Positions 51,911 to 62,523 of a DNA stretch of 64,000 bases are shown here, in pieces (position 1 is the first letter of the stretch; each line of letters opens with the position of its first letter). Under the pieces are notes generated by a model. It was not told the DNA's origin, made no database searches, and saw nothing but the letters and a program-made list of their open reading frames with translations. The DNA comes from Microbacterium wangchenii (GTDB taxonomy: Bacteria > Actinomycetota > Actinomycetes > Actinomycetales > Microbacteriaceae): NCBI RefSeq assembly GCF_004564355.1, contig NZ_CP038266.1:186001-250000 (forward strand), given 5' to 3'. The position numbers and the translations under genes are program-made.

Positions 51911-52072
51911 AGTGGCTCGACCAAAAGCTCGGGCCTTGGCTGCCCCGCGCAGGAGGCGGGGTCGCCTCGTTGGTCGCTCCGCAGTAGGCAAATCGCCGGG
52001 TGGAAAGCAACCTAGGTTGGCACGCAGGAGCGAGCCTTGGCTCCAACCTCGGGCGTTGTAACGCGACGGCGA

Positions 52073-53419
52073 TCAATCGCCCGCTTCCAAGGGCGGGTCG
52101 TCGCTGAGGCCCCCGACACGTGGAGCGCGGGCGTTCGGCCACTCCCACGCACCACGTCCGGCTGCCGGCCGGGGCCCCTCGCCGGGGACGCCGGGCTCGG
52201 TTCCGATAACGGTGCGTCCGGCCAGCAGGCTCTCTGTCGTCCGAGCGATCAGCTGCTGCAGCCCCGGGTGCGCTCCAGAATGCGGAATCTCGCGCTGCGC
52301 TACCTCGAGGGTCACGGACAGTGCTTCATCCACGATCGTGGACGCGTCGGCAACGCCCCATGCCTCGGCTTCCTCGACGATCAGATCGCGGTGTATCTGC
52401 GCGTAGTCGAAGACGCCCACCACCGACAGCGCGAGTTCTCCGTCGTTGTCGTACTCGGGGAAGTGCTGCGGGACGACGTCGTACATCGGTGCCAGCACGT
52501 ACCCTCCGTCTGCGTCATGCAAGAGCGCGATGTTCTTCAGGTGCATGTCGAGATTGCCCACCGCAATGGAGAGCGCGACCATTCGCAGGAGCTTCTCGCG
52601 GTCTCCGGGGGTGAGGATCTTCGCCACGTCGCTCAGGCCGCGTTTGCCGTAGATCTCGTACTTCTGATCGCCGCGGCAGCCCAGCACCTGGTTGAAGTCC
52701 TCCTGATGGATCCGGCCATCTGCGGCGCTGCCCGAGCGGTCGTAGCGCTCGATCACCAGTGCCTTCTCGCCGGCGAAGGTCATCACCTCGGTCGAGAAGT
52801 CAGCCAGACCCAGCACGCGGGCGAACCGGGACCCATACTCCTCGTCGAAGATCATGCTCGGGTACCTGCCGACGATCGGCTTGACGATGTGGGTCGAGGG
52901 AAATCCGTCGAGCGAGCGCGCCCAGCCGGTCTCGGTCCGCACGAGCACGATCTTGTCCTGCACGCCATTCAGCGAGGTCTTCCCGCGACGCGGCTTGTTG
53001 CCCAGGGGGTGAATCCCGACATCGCGAAGGAGGCGCGCGACGCCTTCATCATCGAGCGGCTCGGTCGCCGGTGTGCGCGGCTCGCCAGGCAGCGCTGCAT
53101 CCCAGACCTGGATCGCTCCGGCGACGTCGCGGCCGTACACGCGGAGCATGGCGATGACATCGTCGGCGTCGAGTCCGGCCTCCAGCGCCAGCCGTCGCCG
53201 CGCGTTACCCTCGGGCAGCAGCTCGGCAAAGAAGTTCTGTCGTACCGGCCGCGTCGAGGCCGCAGGGCGGGGCGCGAGCGGGATCGCCGCAGAGAGCACT
53301 CGGCTGCCCAGCCCATACCGCCGGACAGCATCACCGGTCGGGGTGAAATCGAACGCTGCGCCGCGATCGCTGAGCGTGCCGATGACTCCCCCGTGGAGTG
53401 CGACAGTGAGCTCAGCCAT
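52073..53419 (-). CDS. hipA: HipA family Ser/Thr kinase toxin
   Basis: 448 residues. HipA landmarks: N-terminal barrel, KTSLNGVQDK with candidate autophosphorylation Ser149, THIVKP with ATP-site Lys180, GNLDMHLKNIALL with catalytic Asp291 and Asn296, and APMYDVV with the metal-binding Asp. All catalytic elements are present. E. coli HipA phosphorylates glutamyl-tRNA synthetase; the target here is unknown. A roughly 45-residue Pro/Gly/Ala-rich C-terminal tail beyond the kinase fold is unusual. The start overlaps the hipB 3' end by 8 bp. Confidence 0.93.
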   Translation of the reverse strand: MAELTVALHGGVIGTLSDRGAAFDFTPTGDAVRRYGLGSRVLSAAIPLAPRPAASTRPVRQNFFAELLPEGNARRRLALEAGLDADDVIAMLRVYGRDVAGAIQVWDAALPGEPRTPATEPLDDEGVARLLRDVGIHPLGNKPRRGKTSLNGVQDKIVLVRTETGWARSLDGFPSTHIVKPIVGRYPSMIFDEEYGSRFARVLGLADFSTEVMTFAGEKALVIERYDRSGSAADGRIHQEDFNQVLGCRGDQKYEIYGKRGLSDVAKILTPGDREKLLRMVALSIAVGNLDMHLKNIALLHDADGGYVLAPMYDVVPQHFPEYDNDGELALSVVGVFDYAQIHRDLIVEEAEAWGVADASTIVDEALSVTLEVAQREIPHSGAHPGLQQLIARTTESLLAGRTVIGTEPGVPGEGPRPAAGRGAWEWPNARAPRVGGLSDDPPLEAGD

Positions 53420-53651
53420 CGGTCGCCGGACCCTCTGGGATGCTCACGGTGATCTCCGCGCCTGTCTCGCGCAGCGCGTCCAGCAGGCGCACAAGAGCAG
53501 GGGCCGGCTTCCCGGACTCGAGTTCCCAGATGTAGCGCTGGGTTGTGCCAACTGCCTGGGCAAGGTCCCGCTGCGTCATTCCCGTGGCCATGCGGGACTG
53601 CTGCAGCGCGAACCCGAGGTCCTGGACGCTCGCGATCTTCGCGGTGAACAT
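53412..53651 (-). CDS. hipB: HipB-like XRE antitoxin
   Basis: 79 residues from ATG 53651, supported by CAGGAG; an ATG 20 codons upstream lies inside the operator region. Helix-turn-helix at about 12-55: FALQQSRMATGMTQRDLAQ, GTTQRYIWELESGKPAP, then a short C-terminal strand EITVSIP. It neutralises HipA and represses the operon. It is directly downstream of three palindromic operators. Confidence 0.93.
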   Translation of the reverse strand: MFTAKIASVQDLGFALQQSRMATGMTQRDLAQAVGTTQRYIWELESGKPAPALVRLLDALRETGAEITVSIPEGPATDG

Positions 53652-53660
53652 AGCGCTCCT

Positions 53661-53734
53661 GACTACTGGGAGGTAGTCGGCCGAGCTGACTACCTGACGG
53701 TAGTCGATCATAACGACTACCCGAGCGTAGTCAA
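53661..53734 (-). promoter_or_regulatory. hipBA promoter with three perfect palindromic operators spaced 27 bp
   Basis: GACTAC-N6-GTAGTC occurs at 53661-53678, 53688-53705 and 53715-53732; every half-site is perfect and the starts are exactly 27 bp apart. On the minus strand TTGACT (53729-53734), 16 nt, TATGAT (53707-53712) form a near-consensus promoter overlapping or between operators, so HipB bound here would block transcription. Confidence 0.85.
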
Positions 53735-53750
53735 GCAGCCGGGCTCCCTC

Positions 53751-54176
53751 ATGATTCGGTCCGGCAGAGCATCACTAGTCGTGACCTCCACGGAGACGGA
53801 AGCTGAGATCGTGACGCGTGTCCTCGGTATTGGGCCCACGGAGGTTACCGGAAGGGGGTAGCGCTTGGGTCTGGTCGAGTTCGTGACCACGACGCTTGGT
53901 CGCTCGAGGTCGACACCCTCGTGAACACGGATGAGGACCAGACGGGCACGCGAGCGCTCAGAGATCTCCTCGATCGATGCCGCCCCGCGTTCGGACGCGT
54001 CGGGGAGCTGCCGGCCGATTGCGAAGCCCGGATCTGGTGGTCCGCCGACTCCGACTCGGTCCAGGGCGGGTTCGTACTACCTGCAGATCTGGCCCGGGCA
54101 GATCGCCGAGCTCGGTGTCGACTTGTACGCCACGATCTACCTTGAGGACGACGACCGCGCTGAGCAAGACAAATAG
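53751..54176 (+). pseudogene. DUF4279-like gene broken by two frameshifts
   Basis: ATG 53751 encodes MIRSGRASLVVTSTETEAE and EIVTRVLGIGPTEVTGRG, the DUF4279 N-terminus, then a stop after a run of five G (53856-53860). A second frame continues HDAWSLEVDTLVNTDEDQTG and LRDLLDRCRPAFGRVGELPA to about 54070, where a third frame gives YLQIWPGQIAELGVDLYATI up to stop 54174-54176. The rejoined product of about 140 residues matches DUF4279 length. Divergent from hipBA across the operator region. Confidence 0.7.
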
Positions 54177-54250
54177 GGCGGGCTGCTGCATCGGCGCGAT
54201 GGCGAGTGCCCGGAGCCAGGTGAGGCCGCACGCCACCAGGGAAAAGCGAA

Positions 54251-54280
54251 ACCCCCGCCATGTAGAAGCTAGGCGAGGGT
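54251..54280 (+). repeat. Right copy of the GTAGAAGC-loop hairpin
   Basis: ACCCCCGCC and GGCGAGGGT pair with one mismatch around ATGTAGAAGCTA. The outer CCCCCG/CGAGGGT and loop GTAGAAGC match the hairpin at 51876-51910 while the inner stem bases differ in a paired way. Confidence 0.6.
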
Positions 54281-54285
54281 TCCTA

Positions 54286-54306
54286 GGGTGACTGTAACGG
54301 TCACCC
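54286..54306 (-). terminator. Terminator of the tRNA cluster
   Basis: GGGTGAC-TGTAACG-GTCACCC, a perfect 7-bp stem 4 bp beyond the tRNA-Phe 3' end. Confidence 0.55.
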
Positions 54307-54309
54307 GTG

Positions 54310-54382
54310 TGGCTCCGACGGGCGTCGATCCCGTGACCTCACGATTTTCAGTCGTGCGCTCTACCAACTGAGCTACAGAGCC
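54310..54382 (-). tRNA. tRNA-Phe (GAA)
   Basis: The minus strand folds as a tRNA: acceptor GGCTCTG/CGGAGCC, D loop AGCTCAGTTGGTAGAGC, anticodon arm ACGACTGAAAATCGT with anticodon GAA, T arm CGGGATCGACGCCCG, discriminator A. CCA is not encoded. Confidence 0.95.
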
Positions 54383-54462
54383 GCGTGGCATCCGTATCGC
54401 GAACGACGCGATGCCACGTCCTAGACGAAGGGCCTCCTCGAAAGAAGGCCCGTCGCTCGGAG

Positions 54463-54536
54463 CGACCCTGACGGGACTTGAACCCGCGACCTCCGCCGTG
54501 ACAGGGCGGCACGCTAACCAACTGCGCTACAGGGCC
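54463..54536 (-). tRNA. tRNA-Asp (GTC)
   Basis: Minus strand: acceptor GGCCCTG/CAGGGTC, D arm with GCGCAGTTGGTTAGCG, anticodon loop CTGTCAC (anticodon GTC), T arm CGGGTTCAAGTCCCG, discriminator G. It lies between the Glu and Phe tRNAs. Confidence 0.95.
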
Positions 54537-54562
54537 ATGCTTATTCAATTATGGGTGGAACG

Positions 54563-54635
54563 TGACCCCAACGGGATTCGAACCCGTGCTACCGCCGTGA
54601 AAGGGCGGCGTCCTAGGCCGCTAAACGATGGGGCC
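54563..54635 (-). tRNA. tRNA-Glu (TTC)
   Basis: Minus strand: acceptor GGCCCCA/TGGGGTC, anticodon loop CTTTCAC (anticodon TTC), T arm CGGGTTCGAATCCCG, discriminator A. First gene of the Glu-Asp-Phe cluster. Confidence 0.95.
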
Positions 54636-54789
54636 GAAATGAACCCCTTCGCCACGCGGGCTCAGCGCTCACTTGCCGACGCCCAAGCATACGCAATCCC
54701 GCACGGATCCGCCAATCGAGGGCGCGTCGTCCCGAGATCAGCGGGATTCGCACGCACCATTGAGGTCGCGGAGACGGCGGCGGACATCT

Positions 54790-54817
54790 GTTGCGCTTGT
54801 TACTGTTGTTGCTACTG
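54790..54817 (+). promoter_or_regulatory. Candidate promoter of the M23 peptidase gene
   Basis: TTGCGC, 16 nt, TACTGT in the AT-richer stretch upstream of the GTG at 54856. The intervening bases contain a TTGTT-type direct repetition. Confidence 0.4.
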
Positions 54818-54855
54818 TGGTGCGAGTTGTGGCCGCGGAGGGGAAAGGTGCCGTC

Positions 54856-56259
54856 GTGACGCTCGACCGCCTGGACGACGAGGAGTGCAACTGCGCACCC
54901 AGCCCTCGGGAACGCCGGATGCTGTGGCCCTCTCTCGACCGGCGAGGCGCCCTCACCCTCGGTGCGATCGGCGCGGTGTCGCTCGGCGTGCTGGGCTCGA
55001 CCGGCGGTCCGCTCCTGGCTCCGGCTTTCGCCGCCGGATACCCCTCGTGGCCCGACGTCGAGCGCGCCAAGGCCAACGAGGCGTCCAAAGCCGCCGAGGT
55101 CGCCCGCATCCAGGGCCTGATCCAGGGTCTGGCCGCAGAGGTGCAGCGCACGCAGGCCGAGGTCGTCGCGCGCTCGAACGAGTACTACGAGGCGCAGCAG
55201 GCCTACCTGCAGGCGGCGTACGAGGCCGATCAGCTCCAGGCCCAGGCCGATGCGCAGGCCGCAGCAGCGACGGAAGCCGCGAACAAGGCCGGCCGCGTCG
55301 CCGCCCAGCTGTACCGCAGCGGCGGCGACGACACGTCGCTCGACCTGTTCTTCGCCGGGTCCGCGACCTCAGCCGAAGATCTGCTCTCGCGCCTCGGCAC
55401 GATGGACAAGCTCATCGAGCGCAACCAGTCGGTGTACGCGCAGGCGGTCACCGCCCGCGACAGCGCGCAGAGCCTGAGCGACCAGGCGGAGGTCATGCGC
55501 GCCGAGCGCGACCGCCTGCAGAAGGTCGCCGAAGAGAAGATGCTCGCCGCCCAGCAGGCCGCCGACGCGGCACAGGCGGCGCTGACCGAGCAGCAGGCCA
55601 ACCAGGTGACGCTCGAGGCGCAGCTTGCGGCTCTCAAAGACACGACGGCCAAGACGGTCGCCGACTACCAGGCCGGCGTCGAGGCCGAGCGCAAGGCCCG
55701 CGAGGAGCGCGAGCGTCGTGCCCGCGAGGAGGCCGAGCGCCGGGCCCGTGAAGAGCGCGAGCGCTGGGAGCGCGAGCAGGCCAACAACGGCGGCGGCGGT
55801 GGTGGCGGCGGCGGCGGCGGCAACGGCGGCTCCGTCGGCGGCTCCGGATGGGCGCGGCCCTCCTCGGCAGGGATCAGCTCCGGCTATGGTCCCCGGTCCG
55901 GCCAGTGCACGCCCAGCTACTGCTCGACCACGTGGCACCTCGGCCTGGACTTCGGGGCCGGGTGCTGGGCGCCGATCTTCGCCGCATCCAGCGGTACCGT
56001 CACCTACGCCGGCTACAACGGCGGCTACGGCAACTACATCCGCATCGATCACGGTAACGGCGTCGCGACCGGATACGGGCACATCTCCAACGGCGGCATC
56101 TACGTCTCGCGCGGGCAGTGGGTCAACGCCGGGCAGCAGATCGCCGGCACCGGCGCGACCGGCAACTCGTTCGGCTGCCACCTGCACTTCGAGGTCTATA
56201 CCGGCTCCGGCACAGTGAATCCTGCGCCCTTCCTGCGCGACCGCGGCGTCTGGATCTGA
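54856..56259 (+). CDS. M23 family peptidoglycan DD-metalloendopeptidase with coiled coil
   Basis: 467 residues from GTG 54856, chosen for the upstream GAGGGGAAAGG; longer frames run into the tRNA region. DRRGALTLGAIGAVSLG (about 35-51) resembles a Tat signal, ending near APAFA. A long coiled coil (about 70-310) with an Arg/Glu-rich end and a poly-Gly linker precedes the LytM domain (about 335-465): WHLGLDFGAG (His, Asp) and CHLHFEV (His) give the zinc site. This EnvC/RipC-like layout fits a septal cell-wall hydrolase or its activator. Confidence 0.92.
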   Translation: MTLDRLDDEECNCAPSPRERRMLWPSLDRRGALTLGAIGAVSLGVLGSTGGPLLAPAFAAGYPSWPDVERAKANEASKAAEVARIQGLIQGLAAEVQRTQAEVVARSNEYYEAQQAYLQAAYEADQLQAQADAQAAAATEAANKAGRVAAQLYRSGGDDTSLDLFFAGSATSAEDLLSRLGTMDKLIERNQSVYAQAVTARDSAQSLSDQAEVMRAERDRLQKVAEEKMLAAQQAADAAQAALTEQQANQVTLEAQLAALKDTTAKTVADYQAGVEAERKAREERERRAREEAERRAREERERWEREQANNGGGGGGGGGGGNGGSVGGSGWARPSSAGISSGYGPRSGQCTPSYCSTTWHLGLDFGAGCWAPIFAASSGTVTYAGYNGGYGNYIRIDHGNGVATGYGHISNGGIYVSRGQWVNAGQQIAGTGATGNSFGCHLHFEVYTGSGTVNPAPFLRDRGVWI

Positions 56260-56275
56260 CCAGCCCCCGACTGCG

Positions 56276-56304
56276 AGAAGCCCGGCCGATTCGGCCGGGC
56301 TTCT
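56276..56304. terminator. Bidirectional terminator between M23 peptidase and ppa
   Basis: AGAAGCCCGGCCGA and TCGGCCGGGCTTCT form a perfect inverted repeat separated by one T (functional loop GATTC), followed by TTG, between convergent genes. Confidence 0.75.
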
Positions 56305-56320
56305 TGCATATCCGTGCGGG

Positions 56321-56854
56321 TCAGAGCGAGTTCGGCGCCTCGCCGGAGCCCTGCGTGCGGGTCTCGCCCTCGTGGTGCTCGAAGCGCTCGAACGCCTCAC
56401 TGACCAGGCGCTCGGCCTCCGCCGCACCCGCCCAGTCGTCGACCTTGACCCACTTGCCGGGCTCGAGGTCTTTGTAGTGCTCGAAGAAGTGCGCGATCTC
56501 CTTCTGGGTGTACTCCGGGATGTCGCCGACGTCCTGGATGTGCGCCCAGCGCGGGTCCTTTGCGAGCACCGCGACGACCTTGTCGTCGCCGCCGGCCTCG
56601 TCGCTCATCTTCAGCACGCCGACCGGACGCACCTTGGCGAGGATGCCGGGGGCGAGGTCGTGGTCCAGGAGCACGAGCACGTCGAGGGGATCGCCGTCTT
56701 CGCCCAGCGTGTTCTCGAAGAACCCGTAGTTCGTGGGGTACCCCATCGGCGTGTAGAGGATGCGGTCGAGGAAGACCCGCCCGGTGCCGTGGTCGACCTC
56801 GTACTTGATCTTGCTGTTGCGCGGGATCTCGATGACGGCGTCGTACGCGCCCAT
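56321..56854 (-). CDS. ppa: Inorganic pyrophosphatase
   Basis: 177 residues, ATG with GAAGGAG. Family I signatures: [33 protein letters not shown], and the metal-binding [11 protein letters not shown] (D-G-D-P-L-D). Hydrolyses PPi to drive biosynthesis in the cytosol. The C-terminal end is extended by about 15 polar residues. Monocistronic. Confidence 0.97.
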   Translation of the reverse strand: MGAYDAVIEIPRNSKIKYEVDHGTGRVFLDRILYTPMGYPTNYGFFENTLGEDGDPLDVLVLLDHDLAPGILAKVRPVGVLKMSDEAGGDDKVVAVLAKDPRWAHIQDVGDIPEYTQKEIAHFFEHYKDLEPGKWVKVDDWAGAAEAERLVSEAFERFEHHEGETRTQGSGEAPNSL

Positions 56855-56989
56855 GCGTGTGCTCCTTCAGTCTGGGAATACCGCCCACCAGCCTACTGCC
56901 GGTGCCCGGACATCACCGGGGACGGAGGGGTGCACCGACCCCAGCCCACCGGGGCACCGGGCCATCCGGAGACAGCCCAGCGACCCCGG

Positions 56990-57001
56990 TAGCGTGGGAC
57001 T
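56990..57001 (+). promoter_or_regulatory. Leaderless -10 box of tilS
   Basis: TAGCGT at 56990-56995 ends 6 nt before GTG 57002. Confidence 0.5.
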
Positions 57002-58021
57002 GTGGACCGCCGCCCCGCCCTCGCCCCCGCCGTCGCCGAGGTGCGCCGTGCTGTGCGGGAGGCCCTCGAGCCGCTGCGCGCGGATGGCAGCCCGCCTGTG
57101 ATCGTCGCGCTCTCGGGCGGAGCGGACTCGCTCGCGCTCGCCGCCGCGACCGCGTTCGAAGCGCCCAAGCTCGGCCTCCGGCCTCTCGCGATCGTCGTCG
57201 ACCATCATCTGCAGCCGGGGTCTGCCGAGGTCTCCGCCCGCGCCGCCGCCGCCGCCCGGGTGCTGGGCATGGACGCGCACGTGGTCGGTGTGACGGTCGA
57301 CGGCCGCGACGGGCCCGAGGCGGCCGCCCGCAGTGCGCGGTATCGCGCCCTCACCGAGACGGCCCGGGCCCGCAGGGCCGCCGCCGTGCTCGTCGGCCAC
57401 ACCCTCGACGACCAGGCCGAGACGGTGCTGCTGGGCCTGGCCCGCGGATCGGGCGCTGCCAGCCTCCAGGGGATGGCCGCGTCCTCCGAGCTGGGTGGAG
57501 TCACGCTGCTGCGTCCCCTTCTTAGCGTGCGCCGCGAGACCACGCGGGCGGCGTGCGCCGCCGCGGGGATCGAGCCGTGGGAAGACCCGCACAACTCCGA
57601 CCCCCGCTTCGCTCGCGTGCGCGTGCGCGAACGGGTGCTGCCGACGATGGAGGCCGAGCTCGGTCCCGGCGTGGCCGAGGCCCTCGCCCGCACCGCCGAG
57701 CAGCTGCGGGAGGATGCTGCCGCCTTCGCCGACATGATCGACGAGGTCATCGAAGACATCGTCGAGCACGCCGAGGCCGGCATCTCCGTCTCCGCGGCGG
57801 CCCTCGCCGCCAACCCCGCAGCGCTGCGGCACCGCATCATCCGTCACATCGTCGCGAGCGAATTCGGTCAGAGCCTCACCCGCAGGCAGACCGTGGAGGT
57901 CGCACGCCTCGCAGTCTCCTGGACCGGGCAGGGCCCGATCCACCTGCCCGGATGCTCCGCCCGCCGCAACGGCGGCCGCATCGAGTTCACCGCCGACGGC
58001 GCGCTCAGCGCCGACGTTTAG
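57002..58021 (+). CDS. tilS: tRNA(Ile)-lysidine synthetase
   Basis: 339 residues, GTG start with leaderless geometry. PP-loop SGGADS (38-43), VVDHHLQPGS, ARSARYRAL and GHTLDDQAETVLLGLARGSG are diagnostic. Converts the wobble C of tRNA-Ile(CAU) to lysidine. Only the short actinobacterial form is present, with the C-terminal domains reduced. First gene of the tilS-hpt-ftsH-fol segment; its stop TAG is part of the -10 box of hpt. Confidence 0.97.
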   Translation: MDRRPALAPAVAEVRRAVREALEPLRADGSPPVIVALSGGADSLALAAATAFEAPKLGLRPLAIVVDHHLQPGSAEVSARAAAAARVLGMDAHVVGVTVDGRDGPEAAARSARYRALTETARARRAAAVLVGHTLDDQAETVLLGLARGSGAASLQGMAASSELGGVTLLRPLLSVRRETTRAACAAAGIEPWEDPHNSDPRFARVRVRERVLPTMEAELGPGVAEALARTAEQLREDAAAFADMIDEVIEDIVEHAEAGISVSAAALAANPAALRHRIIRHIVASEFGQSLTRRQTVEVARLAVSWTGQGPIHLPGCSARRNGGRIEFTADGALSADV

Positions 58022-58031
58022 GATCGGAAGC
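58019..58031 (+). promoter_or_regulatory. Leaderless -10 box of hpt overlapping the tilS stop
   Basis: TAGGAT at 58019-58024 ends 7 nt before ATG 58032; its first three bases are the tilS stop codon. Confidence 0.4.
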
Positions 58032-58583
<552 letters not shown>

Positions 58584-58713
58584 GCGTCGCCCGGGCGGTG
58601 CGGCGTACGCCGTGGGCGAATGCACAGTCCGGGCATAGGCGGCCCGCGATACCCTGAGTGCACCGCCGCATGGGCGGATCCCCAGATGGAAGGGTCATGG
58701 GCCCCGCCCAACC

Positions 58714-60717
<2,004 letters not shown>

Positions 60718-60725
60718 GCGCGACC

Positions 60726-61316
60726 GTGGCCGTCGACCGCGCACGCGTCGCCGCGCTCGTGCGCGACCTTTTGGCTGCGATCGGAGAGGACCCCGATCGC
60801 CCCGGGCTCCGTCAGACGCCGCAGCGCGTCGCCGACGCGTACGGGGAGTTCTTCTCCGGTATCGGCGAGGATGCGGCGGCCCCTCTGGAACACACCATCT
60901 CGGTCGCCCAGGGTCCGGCGCCCGAGACGCTCCCCTCCGGCGCGGTGCTGCTGCGCGACGTCGCGTTCCGCTCGATGTGCGAGCACCACCTGCTGCCCTT
61001 CCGCGGACGCGCCCACCTCGCCTACCTCCCCGGCGAGCAGGTCGTCGGCCTCAGCGCATTGCCCAAGGTCGTCGACATCCTCGCGTCCCGCCCGCAGGTG
61101 CAGGAGCGTCTGGGTGAGCAGATCGCCGACACGATCGCGGCGTCGCTGGATGCGCGCGGCGTGCTGGTGGTGCTGGACGCCGTGCACGAGTGCGTCACGA
61201 TGCGCGGCGCCCGCCAGCCCGACGCATCCACCGTCACCGTCGCCGCGCGCGGCGAACTGCTCGACCCCGCCGCGCGCGCCGAGCTCATCGCCCTGATCGG
61301 CGTCGCGCGCGCATGA
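60726..61316 (+). CDS. folE: GTP cyclohydrolase I
   Basis: 196 residues, GTG start 8 bp after ftsH. Motifs: PGLRQTPQRVADAYGEFFSG, FRSMCEHHLLPFRGRAHLAYLP with zinc ligands Cys and His, LSALPKVVDILASRPQVQERL, and HECVTMRGA with the third ligand Cys. Catalyses GTP to dihydroneopterin triphosphate, first step of folate synthesis. Overlaps folP by ATGA. Confidence 0.97.
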   Translation: MAVDRARVAALVRDLLAAIGEDPDRPGLRQTPQRVADAYGEFFSGIGEDAAAPLEHTISVAQGPAPETLPSGAVLLRDVAFRSMCEHHLLPFRGRAHLAYLPGEQVVGLSALPKVVDILASRPQVQERLGEQIADTIAASLDARGVLVVLDAVHECVTMRGARQPDASTVTVAARGELLDPAARAELIALIGVARA

Positions 61317-62113
61317 CCGTCGTGATGGGCATCGTCAACGTCACGCCCGACTCGTTCAGCGACGGCGGCCGCTACGTCGATCCGGCCGCTGCGATCGCGC
61401 ACGGCGAGCGGCTGCGCGCGCTCGGCGCCGCGATGATCGACGTGGGCGGGGAGTCGACCCGGCCCGGAGCCACCCGCGTGGCGGAGGGCGTGGAGCAGGA
61501 GCGGGTGCTGCCGGTGGTCTCGGCGCTGGCTTCGGCCGGGATCGTGGTGAGCATCGACACGATGAACGCCGCCACGGCAGTGGCCGCAGTGGCGGCGGGC
61601 GCACGGATCGTCAACGACGTGTCGGGGGGACTGTCCGACCCCGAGATGCTGACCGCCGTCGCCGCCACCGACGCCGACATCGTGCTGGGCCACTGGCGCG
61701 GGCCGTCGGAGGACATGTACGCCACCGCGTCGTACCGCGATGTCGTGCGGGAGGTGACCGCCGAGCTGCTCGCCCGCGTCGAAGCTGCCGCGGCGGCGGG
61801 CATCGCCCCCTCGCGCGTGATCCTGGACCCCGGAATCGGCTTCGGGAAGAAGGGCGCCCAGAATTGGGACGTCCTGCGGGCGCTGCCCCAGCTGACGGGG
61901 CTCGGCCCGCGCGTGCTCGTGGGCACGAGCCGCAAGCGGTTCCTCGCCGACGCCCTGGGCGACGACGCGTCGACCGAGCGCAAGGATCTCGCGACCGCCG
62001 TGACGAGCGTGCTCGCCGCGCGTGCGGGAGCATGGGCGGTGCGCGTGCACGACGTGGCGGCCACGTGCGATGCTCTGCAGGTCGCGGAGCGCTGGGAGGG
62101 CATCGGAGCATGA
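61313..62113 (+). CDS. folP: Dihydropteroate synthase
   Basis: 266 residues, ATG overlapping the folE stop. Signatures: MGIVNVTPDSFSDGGRYVD, DVGGESTRPGATRV, VSIDTMNAATAVAAVAAGA, DPGIGFGKKGAQNW and the C-terminal RVHDVA. Condenses pterin pyrophosphate with p-aminobenzoate; target of sulfonamides. Overlaps folB by ATGA. Confidence 0.97.
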   Translation: MTVVMGIVNVTPDSFSDGGRYVDPAAAIAHGERLRALGAAMIDVGGESTRPGATRVAEGVEQERVLPVVSALASAGIVVSIDTMNAATAVAAVAAGARIVNDVSGGLSDPEMLTAVAATDADIVLGHWRGPSEDMYATASYRDVVREVTAELLARVEAAAAAGIAPSRVILDPGIGFGKKGAQNWDVLRALPQLTGLGPRVLVGTSRKRFLADALGDDASTERKDLATAVTSVLAARAGAWAVRVHDVAATCDALQVAERWEGIGA

Positions 62114-62523
62114 GCAGAGACGACGTCGTGGACGAGATCACCCTGACGGGGGTGCGGGCGTTCGGATATCACGGGGTCTACCCCGACGAACGTCGCGAGG
62201 GTCAGGAGTTCGTCGTCGACCTGACGCTGCACGTGCCGACGGGGCAGGCAGCCGCCTCGGACGACGTCGCCGACACCGTGCATTACGGCGAACTGGCCGA
62301 GAAGGTCGCCGCCGTCGTGACCGGTGAGCCGGTGAACCTGCTCGAGCGCCTCGCCCAGCGCATCGCCGATGTCGTCCTCGCCGACGACCGCGTGCAGCTG
62401 GTGGAGGTCACCGTCCACAAGCCCTCCGCGCCGATCCCCGTGCCCTTCGGTGACGTCTCGGTCACGGTGCGCCGATCGCGTCCGCTCGCCCGCACCGCGG
62501 GCTTCGCCTCGGAGCCCCGGTGA
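62110..62523 (+). CDS. folB: Dihydroneopterin aldolase
   Basis: 137 residues, ATG overlapping the folP stop. ITLTGVRAFGYHGVYPDERREG (active-site His/Tyr region), TVHYGELAEKV and the conserved VHKPSAPIP loop with Lys. Converts dihydroneopterin to 6-hydroxymethyl-dihydropterin. Overlaps folK by GTGA. Confidence 0.97.
   Translation: MSRDDVVDEITLTGVRAFGYHGVYPDERREGQEFVVDLTLHVPTGQAAASDDVADTVHYGELAEKVAAVVTGEPVNLLERLAQRIADVVLADDRVQLVEVTVHKPSAPIPVPFGDVSVTVRRSRPLARTAGFASEPR

Noticed and set aside
51911..52072. Possible tRNA remnant or attachment site downstream of the LAL regulator terminator
   Set aside because: Compared by eye with the three nearby tRNAs; no acceptor or T-arm match was found, only short hairpins.
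58697..58713. Upstream ATG for ftsH at 58697
   Set aside because: Out of frame with the FtsH coding sequence; ATG 58714 gives the expected N-terminal membrane helix.
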